A DNA stretch of 64,000 nt from Plantago major (Eukaryota; Streptophyta; Magnoliopsida; Lamiales; Plantaginaceae). Shown here one piece after another: positions 45,566 through 64,000 of the stretch. The stretch is taken from the NCBI GenBank assembly GCA_026545765.1, contig CM048844.1, positions 73,675,590 to 73,739,589 of the forward strand. Reading direction: 5' to 3'. How positions within the stretch are numbered: the stretch's first letter is position 1; each line of letters begins with the position of its first letter. The translations under genes and the position numbers were made by a program. The notes beneath the pieces are model-generated. The model saw only the letters and a program-made list of their open reading frames with translations, was not told the DNA's origin and searched no databases.

Positions 45566-45659
45566 CCTATGAGTATTTAATTGAACCAATATCCGACAAT
45601 AATTTATGTTTACTTTTGTGGTGGATAAAATAAGTAGGTATTACTTTTAGATAAAATAA

Positions 45660-45835
45660 TGTTATAGTCCCTCTTTTTAAAGTTGAAACTATGATAAAGT
45701 AATATTAGTAGGTTTACATTTGAATATATTTAATGTTAAAGTTGATCCATTCGTTGGCAACAAATGAAAATTGAAAGTTTTGGTTGGGAAGTAAAAAATA
45801 GTAAAATGAGAATTTACTTTCGGGACGGAGGAAGT
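45660..45835. mobile_element. Stowaway-type MITE
   Basis: AGTCCCTCTTTTTAAAGTTG at the left and TTACTTTCGGGACGGAGGAAGTA at the right form the usual inverted CTCCCTCCGTCCC-type ends, decayed. Confidence 0.45.
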
Positions 45836-46039
45836 ACTAGAATTCGCGTGTTACTTTGTTATATTTTGACGTTTTATTTATTTATTTATTTCACGTCTTT
45901 CAATTTGCGGAAATTGAATTCGTACTATTGAAGTTTATCAACAAATTCTACACTTGAATACTCTATATTTGCTTAATTTGCACAAAATAGTACATATAGG
46001 TCCGCATTGAACTACAGTAATTAGTTCATCGAGCAATCG

Positions 46040-49000
46040 AGTGGATCATCGTATCAACCAGGAGCTCAACCAACCATTTACACCAACTAGGGTAAAACGC
46101 GCTCTCTTTGATATGTACCCTTTTAAATCTCCTGGACATGATGGTATGTCTGGTATTTTTTATCAAAAGTTTTGTTGGTCCTAATTGATTGTGCGCTTCA
46201 ATTCTTGAATCATAAAGTGCTTGATCCTAAATTGAATTTTACTCATGTTGTTCTTATTCCCAAGTGCCAAACACCAACTAAGATTTTCCAGTTTCGACCT
46301 ATTAGTCTGAGTAATATTATGTTTAAAATAACTTCTAAAGCTATCACTAATTGGCTAAAAGCCCATATGAGTACCATTATTACTGAAAACCAATCTGCTT
46401 TTGTGCCTAATAGACTTATCACAGATAATGTTCTTGTTGCCTATGAAGTAAATCATTTCTTAAAACAAAAAACAAGGGGTAAAAGATGCTTTTATGGCTT
46501 TGAAACTTGATATGAGTAAGGCATACGATCGAGTTGAGTGGGCTTTCTTAGACAGAGTGTTGGAGAGACTAGGTTTTGATAGATCTGTTGAGGGGTTGAG
46601 CCTCAAACACTAACTAAACTACTACAAGTCCCTAATCTAAGATCCGCCTCCAACTTGATGTCCGACCTGAGAGCTTTGTCCGAGCCGGAGCACCTGAAAA
46701 GACTAGGGGAGGGGGTTAGAAAGGTAACCCGGTTTGCTAGATGTCAAACCGGGAAGAGACTTTGCTCAAGAGAGAGAATAAAGCTCTCAATGTAGTAGTT
46801 ATGAGGGAAGTTATGATATGAGTTGACTATCACTTATGACGACTTACCTTAATGTATGGGACCTTGGGCTATATTTATAGTTATCATGTACTTATGAAGT
46901 GGTTTATAAGATGATGCCAAATGTATGTTCAGGATTTGGACAACAATGCTCCCTTGGCCCATGACCCAATAGTATGTGAGAGTCCAACACCATTGGATGG
47001 GCCAGGGAGGGTAGATTGGTCCATTTACCTCTCAGAGTATTATTCTCGCTGATGGGTCCATGTGAGACCTTTAGAATGATCCGGGCTCTGTCGAGTTGGT
47101 CTGTTTCTAGGTAGCTCAGTGACAGTCCGAGGCATAAGTTGCCCGGAAGTACCCTGGAGGTTCCAGTGTATACATTTGGTCTTATTGTTAAGGTGGCGTC
47201 CAAGTTTATCTCGTCCGGTCCGTTTGACATCCTAGGACTAACAGTGTGTGGTACTTGGTGAGACCATGTGACCTCTTGTCAGGTTCGGAAGTCGTGCACC
47301 TAGCTAGGTCGGACCAGCTGAAAAGGTGTATTGACTTGAGCGTACTAGTTGACCCAGAAGGTTTTTCTTAAGGCGGACTAGCCAAGGCCGGACAAGTACT
47401 GAATTGGCTATTTTAGCCTTAATGCTCTCTAGGACACGCTCTATGGTGCCCTTGACGGATTGGACATATATTCGTATCAACAAGATCTTTTATTTATCTT
47501 ATTATGCTTAGTGTGCGTATTGTCTCCTATTTTGTTTTATTAAATGGAGTACAACTTGACCCAATTCAGTTGGAGAGGGGGATTCGCCAGGGGATCCCCT
47601 CTCACCTTATCTGTTTCTTTTTGTCACTGAAGCACTTAGTGTGCTTATTCGTGATGCTGAGGAGAGGGAGGTGTTGCGGGGTAGTTGTTACTCCACGGGC
47701 ACCAAGGATCTCTCACCTTCTTTTTGCAGATGATACCCTTTTGTTTTTGTCAAGCAACTGCTGAGGCAGCTTCTGAGATTTCTAATATTCTTCATAGATA
47801 TAGCCTTGCTTCTGGTCAAGAGATTAATTTGGATAAGTCCACTGTGGTCTTTAATAGGAATGTGGGGAATGATAGAGTTGATGAGATTAGGAGTATTCTT
47901 CCAGTTCGAGTTCTAGAAAAACATGATAAATAGTCAGGGCTCCCTAGTGAAATGGGGCGTTGTAAAAGAGAGGTTTTTTTGGTGGCTAAGAGAGCGAGTG
48001 CGAAAAAAGATTGAAGGGTTTGGGAATAAGTTTCTCCCTAAAGCGGGGAAAGAGGTGCTTATTAAGTCGGTAATTCAAGCTATTCCTACTTATGTTATGG
48101 GTTGCTGTAAGTTACCGGATTATTTACTTCATGAGATTGAGTCCCTTATTGCTCGTTTTTTGTGGGGGATGGGAAAGATAAAAAAAATTCATTGGATGAG
48201 TTGGGAGTCGTTGTGCGATTCAAAAAGGGATGGGGGGTCTGAGATTTGAAGTCTTTTAATCTTGCGAGTTTGGGCAAAAAAATTTGGTAGATTATCTTTT
48301 ATCCTAATTCTTTGTTGAGTCGGGTTTTCAAGGCAAAATATTTTCCAAACTCTGATGTTCTTGATGCTATTCCTAAAAGTAATGCCTCTTTCACTTGGAA
48401 TAGCATATGTAGCGCTATTGATCTTGTTAAAAGAGGCATTAGATGGCGAGTTGGAAATGAAATAATATAGATGTTTGGAAGGATTGTTGGTAGCTTTACA
48501 CCTTTTACTCCTGATATTTTGGGTACGGGTAGGCTGAATATTGCTGAGCTTATTAATCCTGTGACTAAGGGTTGGGATGAGAATGTAATCCAGGGGCTGT
48601 TTTGGGACATTCGCGTTATTGATATTATGCAGATTCCTTTACCTCTTTGTGGGAGCGATGATGTTCGAGTTTGGCATTTTACTAGTCATGATATTATTCC
48701 GTAAGGTCAATTAAAGTTTTCTTTTGGTGTCTTGTGAGATGTTCTTTACCTATTAAAGTTACTTTAAGGAGTAGAGATCAGCAGTTAGATACGTTGTGCC
48801 CAGTTTGTGCGTCTACTGATGAGACGGTGCTCCACATGTTTCGAAATTGTCAATATGCTAGGCTGATGTGGGCCATTTCTTCCTTACTTGATAGTCTAAT
48901 TAATTGTTCTACAAATTCTACAGATTAATTGGCAACTTGGCTGGATGGTGTGCGTTTGGGGGCAAGCTCAGGTGAATTGGAGTTATTTGTGGCTTTGTGT

Positions 49001-49620
49001 TGGACTATATGGTATAATAGGAATCAGTGGGTGCATGAGAATAGATGGATGGGGATGCTATGGTTGCCGTACGGTTTGCGGTGGATTTATTCATCGTTTT
49101 AAGGAAGCTGATCAAGCTACTTTTGCCCATCCTCATCCACCAGATGTTGCACAAGGCTGGGAACCTCCATAAGCGGGAACTTTCAAGGTTAATTTTGACG
49201 CATCTGTTTATTGCAATCAATCTGGTACAGGAATTGGCGTGGTCAAAAGAGATAATCTTGGACGAGTGATAACTTGGTGACAACGCATGTTTAATAGGAT
49301 TAAGTGTCCCGAAACAGCTGAAGCTATTGCTGCTAGGTGTAATGTCTTGTTTGTACATGAGTTACACTTCCGTAATGTGATTTTCGAAGGAGATTGTATC
49401 TCTGTTATCCGTCAATTACAAGTTGTTGAAGTTTCTCTAGGTCATGCCGGTGGAATTATTCATGAGACTAAGGGATTAGTAGAGTGTTTTGATTCAGTTA
49501 TGTTTCATTTTGTTAGGCGTACTGCTAATACAGTAACCCCTTCTTCTGGCCAGAGATATTGATATAGATAGGAATGGTGCTTCTGTTTTGCCTTTTCAAT
49601 GGCCTGATGATGTAATCTGA
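46040..49620 (+). pseudogene. LINE C ORF2 remains (RT, zf-RVT, RNase H)
   Basis: Readable in several frames: HVVLIPKCQTPTKIFQFRPI and SLSNIMFKITSKAI (46230-46340), ITENQSAFVPNRLITDNVLV (46385), LLNGVQLDPIQLERGIRQGI (47535), ISHLLFADDT (47705), YSLASGQEINLDKSTVVF (47805), CPVCASTDETVLHMFRNCQY (48800, zf-RVT) and an RNase H-like end with VIFEGDCISVIRQLQ (49380). Frames break near 46190, 46505, 47630, 47750, 47935, 48250, 48465 and 48700. The RNase H part has a stop near 49279. It cannot make a protein. Confidence 0.8.
46586..47482 (-). repeat. Tat-type solo LTR (897 bp) inside LINE C, TSD AGATC
   Basis: AGATC at 46581-46585 and 47483-47487 flanks a segment with TGTTGA...TCAACA ends. The minus orientation follows from a TATA box (CTATAAATATAGCCC on minus, about 46880-46866) and the order of shared blocks with 15780-16511. 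GGTAAGT (minus, about 46848-46842) and TCTTTTCAG (about 46701-46693) repeat the donor/acceptor layout of the other Tat-type LTRs. It arose by recombination between the two LTRs of a full element. It is younger than LINE C. Confidence 0.85.
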
Positions 49621-49689
49621 TTATTTGGTTTATTAATATAATTGATGTTCTTCTCAAAAAAAAAAAAAAAAAGTTCATCGAGCAATTAA

Positions 49690-50087
49690 GTCATATTAGT
49701 ACATGTTGTCCATTTTTGAGTAAAATCGAATCACTAAAGTAGAAATGTGTCTTGTCTATCAATGTGTTTAAACATGACTTCGAATGCCTCATAAACCTTT
49801 CAATAATTCACTTGCAATATAGGATATAAATAAGTGATCGTTCGGTTTTGAGTCCAACCACAACCATATCTTAGACAAAAACACAATACTCTCTCCATTC
49901 CGATTTCAACTTCTCATATTGACTTTTTTGTTAAACCATTTATAATTTTAACACGAATTACTTGACGAAATTAAATATTTAACAAAAATAAAATAAATAG
50001 AAAGATAGCAAAAGATAATATTTGGACATAACAATGTTATACCCACTGAGTACTTCACAAAAACTTTATGGAGTGTTTAGTATAGAG
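49690..50087. other. Intergenic, no gene seen
   Basis: AT-rich flank of LINE C. ACTCTCTCCATTCCGATTTCAAC near 49890 is a Stowaway-type end fragment. Confidence 0.45.
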
Positions 50088-50549
50088 TTAAAATCTTGAG
50101 TTAAGGAAAAATTTAAATGTTTTTAACAATGTTTCTTTTTTAATTTTAGTCGTATGCCAAACAAGCAATAAATATGTCCACAAATAATATGGCACATTAA
50201 ACCAAAATTCACGTAAGTCAACATCAAACTGCAGGTAGATATCCAACATAGCACAATCAACCACATCATAATAGTACGGTGTTAATTTCTCATGTTCATA
50301 GACGAACAAAAGAAAAACTAGGGTTTCTCTAACAATTTTGCTACGAAAGATGAACTTTTCATACTCGATTCCATCAACATAATCATCTAGCACGTGATCA
50401 ACAACAACATCTGCTATAAACTCGAAAAGTACTGCAATAATAAATAAACTTACCCATTGTTGCTGTTTCACCAACCAAAACACGAAATCCTTGCACCCCA
50501 ACCATGCGAGATTGGAGACGATCGAACGATGACAACAAAAATTCCACAA
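50088..50549 (-). CDS. Hypothetical 153-residue ORF, hydrophobic
   Basis: Starts MWNFCCHRSIVSNLAWLGCK, with hydrophobic runs (VSLFIIAVLFEFIADVVV, TLVFLLFVY, LWTYLLLVW) between acidic stretches. I recognise no family. A GTAAGTTTATTTATTATTGCAG inside it looks like splice sites but is too short for an intron. An ORF this long could arise by chance in AT-rich DNA read on the T-rich strand. Kept as a weak candidate because the stop-free length is unusual for this spacer. Confidence 0.2.
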   Translation of the reverse strand: MWNFCCHRSIVSNLAWLGCKDFVFWLVKQQQWVSLFIIAVLFEFIADVVVDHVLDDYVDGIEYEKFIFRSKIVRETLVFLLFVYEHEKLTPYYYDVVDCAMLDIYLQFDVDLREFWFNVPYYLWTYLLLVWHTTKIKKETLLKTFKFFLNSRF

Positions 50550-50707
50550 AGAAATTTATTATGGAAGATTATTGAGGGTGAATTTGAGAGAAAACAGGGT
50601 GGGTTTGAAGTCGGTTGGTGTAAACTAGTGAAAGTTTCTCCCTACGGATTCCCTCACGCTAAAACACTTAATTTCCTTATCACAAGGCCAATATCCACTT
50701 ATTAGAA

Positions 50708-50995
50708 ATTAGTACTCCCTATACGTTCAATTAGTACTTCCTAACTTTCCTTTTTTGGAGTTCCATTAGAAACTTCCTAGCCTCATAAATGGAAAGTTTT
50801 TATCCAACTAACTAATTCTTTATTATTTTTCTTTCATACTTTATCATCATTTTATTCAATATCTCTCTTACTTTATCACCCACTTACAACTTTACTAATA
50901 TAATACATCTCACAAACTATTTTTTTATCACATTTTTATTAATTGAAGAAAAAGTGAGAGCTTAGGAAACTCTTAATGGACCGGATGTAGTATAA
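50708..50995. mobile_element. Stowaway-type MITE
   Basis: TACTCCCTATACGTTCAATTAG at the left and CTTAATGGACCGGATGTAGTA at the right are imperfect inverted ends. The interior has ATACTTTATCATCATTTTATTC and CTTACTTTATCACCC words of the family. Confidence 0.5.
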
Positions 50996-51240
50996 TTATT
51001 ACTATGGTCAACGACTTAATTAGATTGTTAGTAATATATGAGGCAGGGGAGGTGGGTGTAATTTTCCATTCCCAAACTATTCGAAGCGGAAATCTATTTT
51101 TCGGTTCGGTTCGGTTCGACTTTTTAATTTATGGTGACACCCCCAAAACCTGTTTCTTTCTCTTTCTCTTCCTCTTCTGCAACCTGAAGAAAGATTAATT
51201 AGGTAGCTAGCTGTGCCTGTGCTATCATCCATCTATAATC

Positions 51241-51260
51241 ACTCTCTCTCTCTCTCTCTC
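51241..51260. repeat. CT-rich leader tract upstream of UBP5
   Basis: About ten CT units, 42 bp before the UBP5 start codon. Such tracts are frequent in plant 5' UTRs. Confidence 0.8.
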
Positions 51261-51301
51261 TGTTAGTGTTAGTAGTGTTAGCTGTAACGCGAAAATCTGA
51301 G

Positions 51302-60348
<9,047 letters not shown>

Positions 60349-61450
60349 TCTTTCTTCCTAGCAGCGATAGCAAGTTTAGGTAGGTGAATGTCTGTAAATG
60401 TAAGTACTGTTACCGTTGAAAGAGGTCACAGAGAGATTGTAAAGGCATGACGAGTAAAGTGATCCTGCCAGTTTGGTGATGTGAACTGCAAGCAAAAGCG
60501 AAACAGCCAGACCAGACTGTTTGTCACCCCAATGTTGTCTGCTGAATAATGCGTACAGTAGTATCAGTTACGGAAAATTTTCCTCTAAATTCTCTCTTCT
60601 GCATAATTGTTTGCACTTTGCATAGATGCTTCATACAGTACTTATTTACTGACTGTGATGCAAATTATATGGTTACGTGTGTTCACACTTTGAAAGAATC
60701 CGTATGGTGCCCTCAAGCTATCTTTGGTCATTGAGATTATGCAGCTTTCTGAGCAAGTAGAGGGTTGGAAGCTGTCTCGGGAGTGTAATACCACTACCAA
60801 TGGGCCGTGGATTTATAGATCACGAGAAAATATGGACGTTGGTATAATTTTTATATTTTATTATTATATATATTTAACTCCATACAGCCTAATCAATTAG
60901 GGTTTGTTCGACCGTACCATTAAGAAGATTATACTTGTAAATGGTGATTTCGACGCAGTACTATCAAGCAGCATATAATTACTAGTAACATAGTACTAGT
61001 ATTAATCACTTGAAACAAGTCTCAACTCCTATGTTTTAAAATCCGCGGGTTGACTGGGTTAATCCCTACTTGGAGTCCATACCAGGTCGAAAACAAAGAA
61101 ATTTGCTAGAAACTCGGAACTCAGTTAAAAACCGGGTAACCTGACACTCCTTTAAAGGTTGGTACAAAAATGAGAACAAATAAACAACTTCCATATTTGT
61201 CCGTCGTCCCTTTTGTATTTGCATGCTAATAGACAAAATGCATATTATCATTGTGTGAAGTTTGTAAAACCTTATTACTTCAGTTCTAAATAAAATGTAA
61301 ATAATGATCCGAATACATTTTATGATTAGTAGTAATAAATTAACTAAATAAAAATTGTTAAATACTTCAAATTGAACAATGTCTATTTCCTGCAAATTTT
61401 GTAAAATGTGAGTACCATTTTTTCAAAATGAAAAGGTTAAGTTAAGATAT
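60349..61450. other. UBP5 3' UTR and spacer
   Basis: The first about 400 bp are the likely UBP5 3' UTR. 61030-61140 has CGCGGGTTGACTGGGTTAATCC and AAAACCGGGTAACC, an element-like texture without a closed structure. No gene. Confidence 0.4.
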
Positions 61451-61456
61451 ACTTAG

Positions 61457-61690
61457 TACCTTTTGTACAAAATTTATGGAAGTTCAGTAACTTTTGTGCC
61501 AAAAATAAAAAGTTGAATCTCATTGGTACAAAATTTGTAGAAGTTCAATACGTTTTATATTAAATAAAAGTTGCCTCTCATTTGTACGAACATATTAGAA
61601 GTTCAGTATCTTTGTGGCAAAAAGAAAGTTGAGTCTCCTTTGTAGAAAACTTGGAAAAGTTCAGTACCTTTTAAACAAAATCCTTATTTT
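61457..61690 (+). repeat. About 60-bp tandem repeat, four diverged units
   Basis: Each unit ends GAAGTTC/AAAGTTC followed by AGTACCTTTTGT-like sequence, with AAAGTTGAGTCTC and TTTGTACAAAATTT in the middle. Period about 58-63 bp. Confidence 0.7.
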
Positions 61691-62237
61691 TAATTTTAAA
61701 AATAGTAGGGTATTAGTATGTTGATCCTATTGGCCCAATTGAATCTCAGATACACCGAGGTCGATTGTCGGGTTTGAGTTTCATAACATACCTGAACTCC
61801 TACATTTAGCTACTGCATATATACGTGAATTTAGAAAAAAACAGTAAACACTTGTGCTTTAGAAGGAAAACAAACCAGCCTGACCTGTAATTAGACCCAC
61901 AAAAGAATACCAAATGAACGCCACTTCCGCATGTTACATGCTTTACCTGAAGCAAGTATTAGTAGTATTTCCAAGTCCATAAAACAGAAAACTTTTGCTC
62001 ACACTTACTATTCCCTTCCCTCCCCTACCTCGAAAAATATCTTATACATTAGAGCTGACGGATGAAATGTGAAAAAGTTGTACGTTCAATGGTAAAATGT
62101 GTAATTTTAACGTAAATGTGGAGAATTTGTACTTTTAGCTAAGTTGCAATCATAACCGGTTGGATAGGCTCAATAGCCCTTGGGGCAGCAGTGTCTTCAA
62201 CCAGCTTTGCTTCACCTCGAGGAGCCTTAGCCTTCCC

Positions 62238-63081
62238 CAGTGGCGAATCCAGGAGCCAATTTTAGTCCAGTCGAAGTTCAACTACGAGAACATCTAAAAA
62301 TACAAAATTTCCTAAATGTGTTATACTCCCTGAATATTTTTGCTTAAATATTCTATTTGCTTTTATGAATATCCACTATCTCCAAATATTAATTATTTCA
62401 TCTGATCCAAATAAAATATTACATTTCATTGTGAGCACAAAAACTAAGGCATATGGTAGAAAGTAGGGGAAATGAGTGCATACGGGTGTAAAATATGCCA
62501 AAAATGAAAATTTGACGCTTGTATTGGGAGTTGGGATGTATATTAAATTGAATATATGATACTTTGTCTGGGACTAGAATATCAACACACACTATTTTCT
62601 CATAATTTAATGAAAAATGGATAAAGTATATGATAGATGTAATCAAGGTAGATCCAAATTCTTTTGTAACAAATTTACCTCACATAAACGACAATATTGT
62701 AAAATGAAGGAAAAAAAGAGCTAAGATAATAAATATAAACGATAATATTGAGAAAGGAAGTAAAAGAAAGGGCTAAGATAATAAATGTAAATTGATAGTA
62801 TCACATATTGGAAAAGGAAGGGAAAAGAAGGGCTGAGATAGTAAATGTAAAAGTGCCATTAGCACTGCCACTAGGATAATACTAAAAAAATAGAGGTTGT
62901 TGTAAGAATTTCAAAAAATGGGCTTCAGCTAGATTCAACCTCGACATCAAGTATCAAAGTGAAGTGATACCATTCGGCCATAGCAGATAATAAACAAAAG
63001 TTGTTACGTGTGCAAATTATATTAGGAAGAAAAATCTCAGGGGGTCAACTGACCCCCTTGACCCCTTTCCCTCCGCCACTG
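62238..63081. mobile_element. hAT MITE, 844 bp, 8-bp target duplication, inside the gag fossil
   Basis: GCCTTCCC flanks it exactly (62230-62237, 63082-63089). The ends are CAGTGGCGAATCCAGGAG and CCCTTTCCCTCCGCCACTG. It contains related tandem pieces near 62700-62850 (GATAATAAATRTAAA and GGAAGNAAAAGAAGGGCT). No ORF. Confidence 0.8.
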
Positions 63082-63984
63082 GCCTTCCCTTGCACACCTT
63101 TGTGCTGGGAAGTAGCCGCTAACATCTCGAAAACCTCCTCAATCTGCTTAGCCGTGCTTTCCAAGATAGACCCGTTCACATTCACATCTACCATCAACTG
63201 ATCCTCCCTTCCAAGCCCTTCATAAAAGATATGACATAATGCCATACTGTCGATCTTGGGATGAGGGCACTGGCCCAAGGAGTTGCTGAAACCGCTCTCT
63301 ACATTTGAAGGACTCGTCATACTTCTGCCCAAACTGTTGAATCTTACCCCCGATGTCTTGAGTCATGGTATAGGGGAAATATTTCCCCAAAAACGCTTTG
63401 TAGATGGCAACCCATGTAGCCAGAGACCCCATTGGCTGATTCAAAAGTCAGTTCTTAGCCAGATCCTAGAGACAAAATTGAAAACACTTTCTTTCTCACA
63501 TCCTCATCAGTAACTCAGTTCCCACTTAGCGGGATTCTTCCCACCACATATTCAAACTCCTTTAGGAACTTCATGACATCTTTGTTGGGCATGTCATGGA
63601 AGTGGTGAGCTTTAATGTCCAAATTCCTAGCACCATCAAAGAGTACTACTAATGGTCCCCCAACCTTAACCTCTCGTGGTTGGTAGTAGTCCTTAAAAGT
63701 ATGTGAAACCACAACATTGCCAACTCCACCATTAAGTGCGCGGCCATTGGAACTGTTGCAGATTTTCTTTCCCTAAAGCGTGAAGGAACAGATCAATTTC
63801 GTTCACGGACTCACAAGCGGTGTGTCTTGAGCTCTCCTTCCGAGCATACACATGTAGTAAAAAATACACAGATAAAAAAACTTGAGATATTCTTAGCTTT
63901 TGTTAATGCATTAAACCTTAGGCAAATAGTAACAATAAAACAAAAACGCTTAACACTCCTAAACACCACAGTATAGGAGTTAAC

Positions 63985-64000
63985 TCCCCGACATCGGTGC
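63985..64000 (-). other. Primer-binding site of the Athila-like element
   Basis: On minus GCACCGATGTCGGGGA matches the common plant site GGCGCCGTTGCCGGGGA at most positions. The 5' LTR is expected from about position 64003 rightwards. Confidence 0.6.

Larger units (their letters stand above)
46038..49671 (+). mobile_element. LINE C: 5'-truncated L1-type retrotransposon with 15-bp TSD
   Basis: AGTTCATCGAGCAAT occurs exactly at 46023-46037 and 49672-49686. The 3' end is GATGTTCTTCTC followed by 16 A, the same tail as LINE B. It starts inside ORF2 (VDHRINQELNQPFTPTRVKR, ALFDMYPFKSPGHDGM) and reads through RT to RNase H. It is split by a solo LTR at 46586-47482, inserted in RT between ERLGFD and the LSVR block. 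Confidence 0.9.
62140..64000 (-). mobile_element. Athila-like Ty3/gypsy element, 5' internal region with gag (fossil)
   Basis: Read on minus from the right edge: a primer-binding site (63985-64000), a leader, then gag-type peptides at 63712-63515 (ARNLDIKAHHFHD, DVMKFLKEFEYVVGRI) and 63444-63090 (PMGSLATWVAIYKAFLGKYF, YEGLGRE-type block, AKQIEEVFEMLAA). These match the retrotransposon gag family of Athila/Tat elements. A hAT MITE is inserted at 62238-63081, and short gag-side sequence resumes at 62237-62150. The 5' LTR must lie just beyond the window. The copy is broken at several points. Confidence 0.7.

Noticed and set aside
46904-47230. 108-residue minus ORF in the spacer between LINE pieces
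   Set aside because: It lies entirely inside the solo LTR and has no domain.

Overview
This window is nuclear DNA from a flowering plant, most likely a eudicot. Evidence: spliced genes with GT..AG introns, AT-rich spacers, plant-specific protein families (UBP5-type deubiquitinase, RNS2-type RNase T2, MBD4-like glycosylase, NIPA) and a dense layer of plant transposons (Tat/Retand- and Athila-like Ty3/gypsy, plant L1 LINEs, a Cassandra 5S-bearing LTR, hAT, Mutator, CACTA and Stowaway-type elements). The Retand-like layout (antisense ORF plus tandem arrays before the 3' LTR) was described in Silene, so Caryophyllales is possible, but nothing here proves the order.

Layout. 1-3865 is the 3' part of a Tat/Retand-like Ty3/gypsy element: an antisense ORF, three tandem-repeat zones, a polypurine tract and a 3' LTR. 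4353-4813 is a broken NIPA Mg2+ transporter fragment. 6400-12690 is a nest: LINE A (+) carries a hAT element, and LINE B (-) is inserted in its ORF1 with a 13-bp target duplication. 14160-18460 is a scrap heap of LTR, Copia-like, CACTA and LINE pieces. 18814-19535 is a frameshifted cystatin-like gene, followed by a hairpin cluster. 20440-23560 may be a mobile element that captured host exons. MBD4L lies at 24432-26594 (-). 26700-32100 has no host gene and holds MITEs and Cassandra LTRs. A TlyA-type rRNA methyltransferase gene lies at 32198-36538 (+), RNS2 at 38675-44958 (-) and UBP5 at 51302-60348 (+). Between RNS2 and UBP5 sits LINE C, which is split by a solo LTR. 62140-64000 is the gag start of an Athila-like element (-) interrupted by a hAT MITE. 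Its primer-binding site touches the window's right edge.

The four intact-looking host genes are unrelated housekeeping functions: DNA repair, rRNA methylation, vacuolar or secretory RNA turnover, and ubiquitin removal. They are not an operon-like system. The most notable host finding is that RNS2 joins in frame only through a 4-nt micro-exon (41709-41712), which supplies the Trp codon and the first base of the Glu codon in its second catalytic motif. The most notable mobile-element findings are the antisense ORF with its own TATA box in the Retand-like element, a splice-donor/acceptor pair kept in three diverged Tat-type LTRs, and the candidate gene-capturing element.
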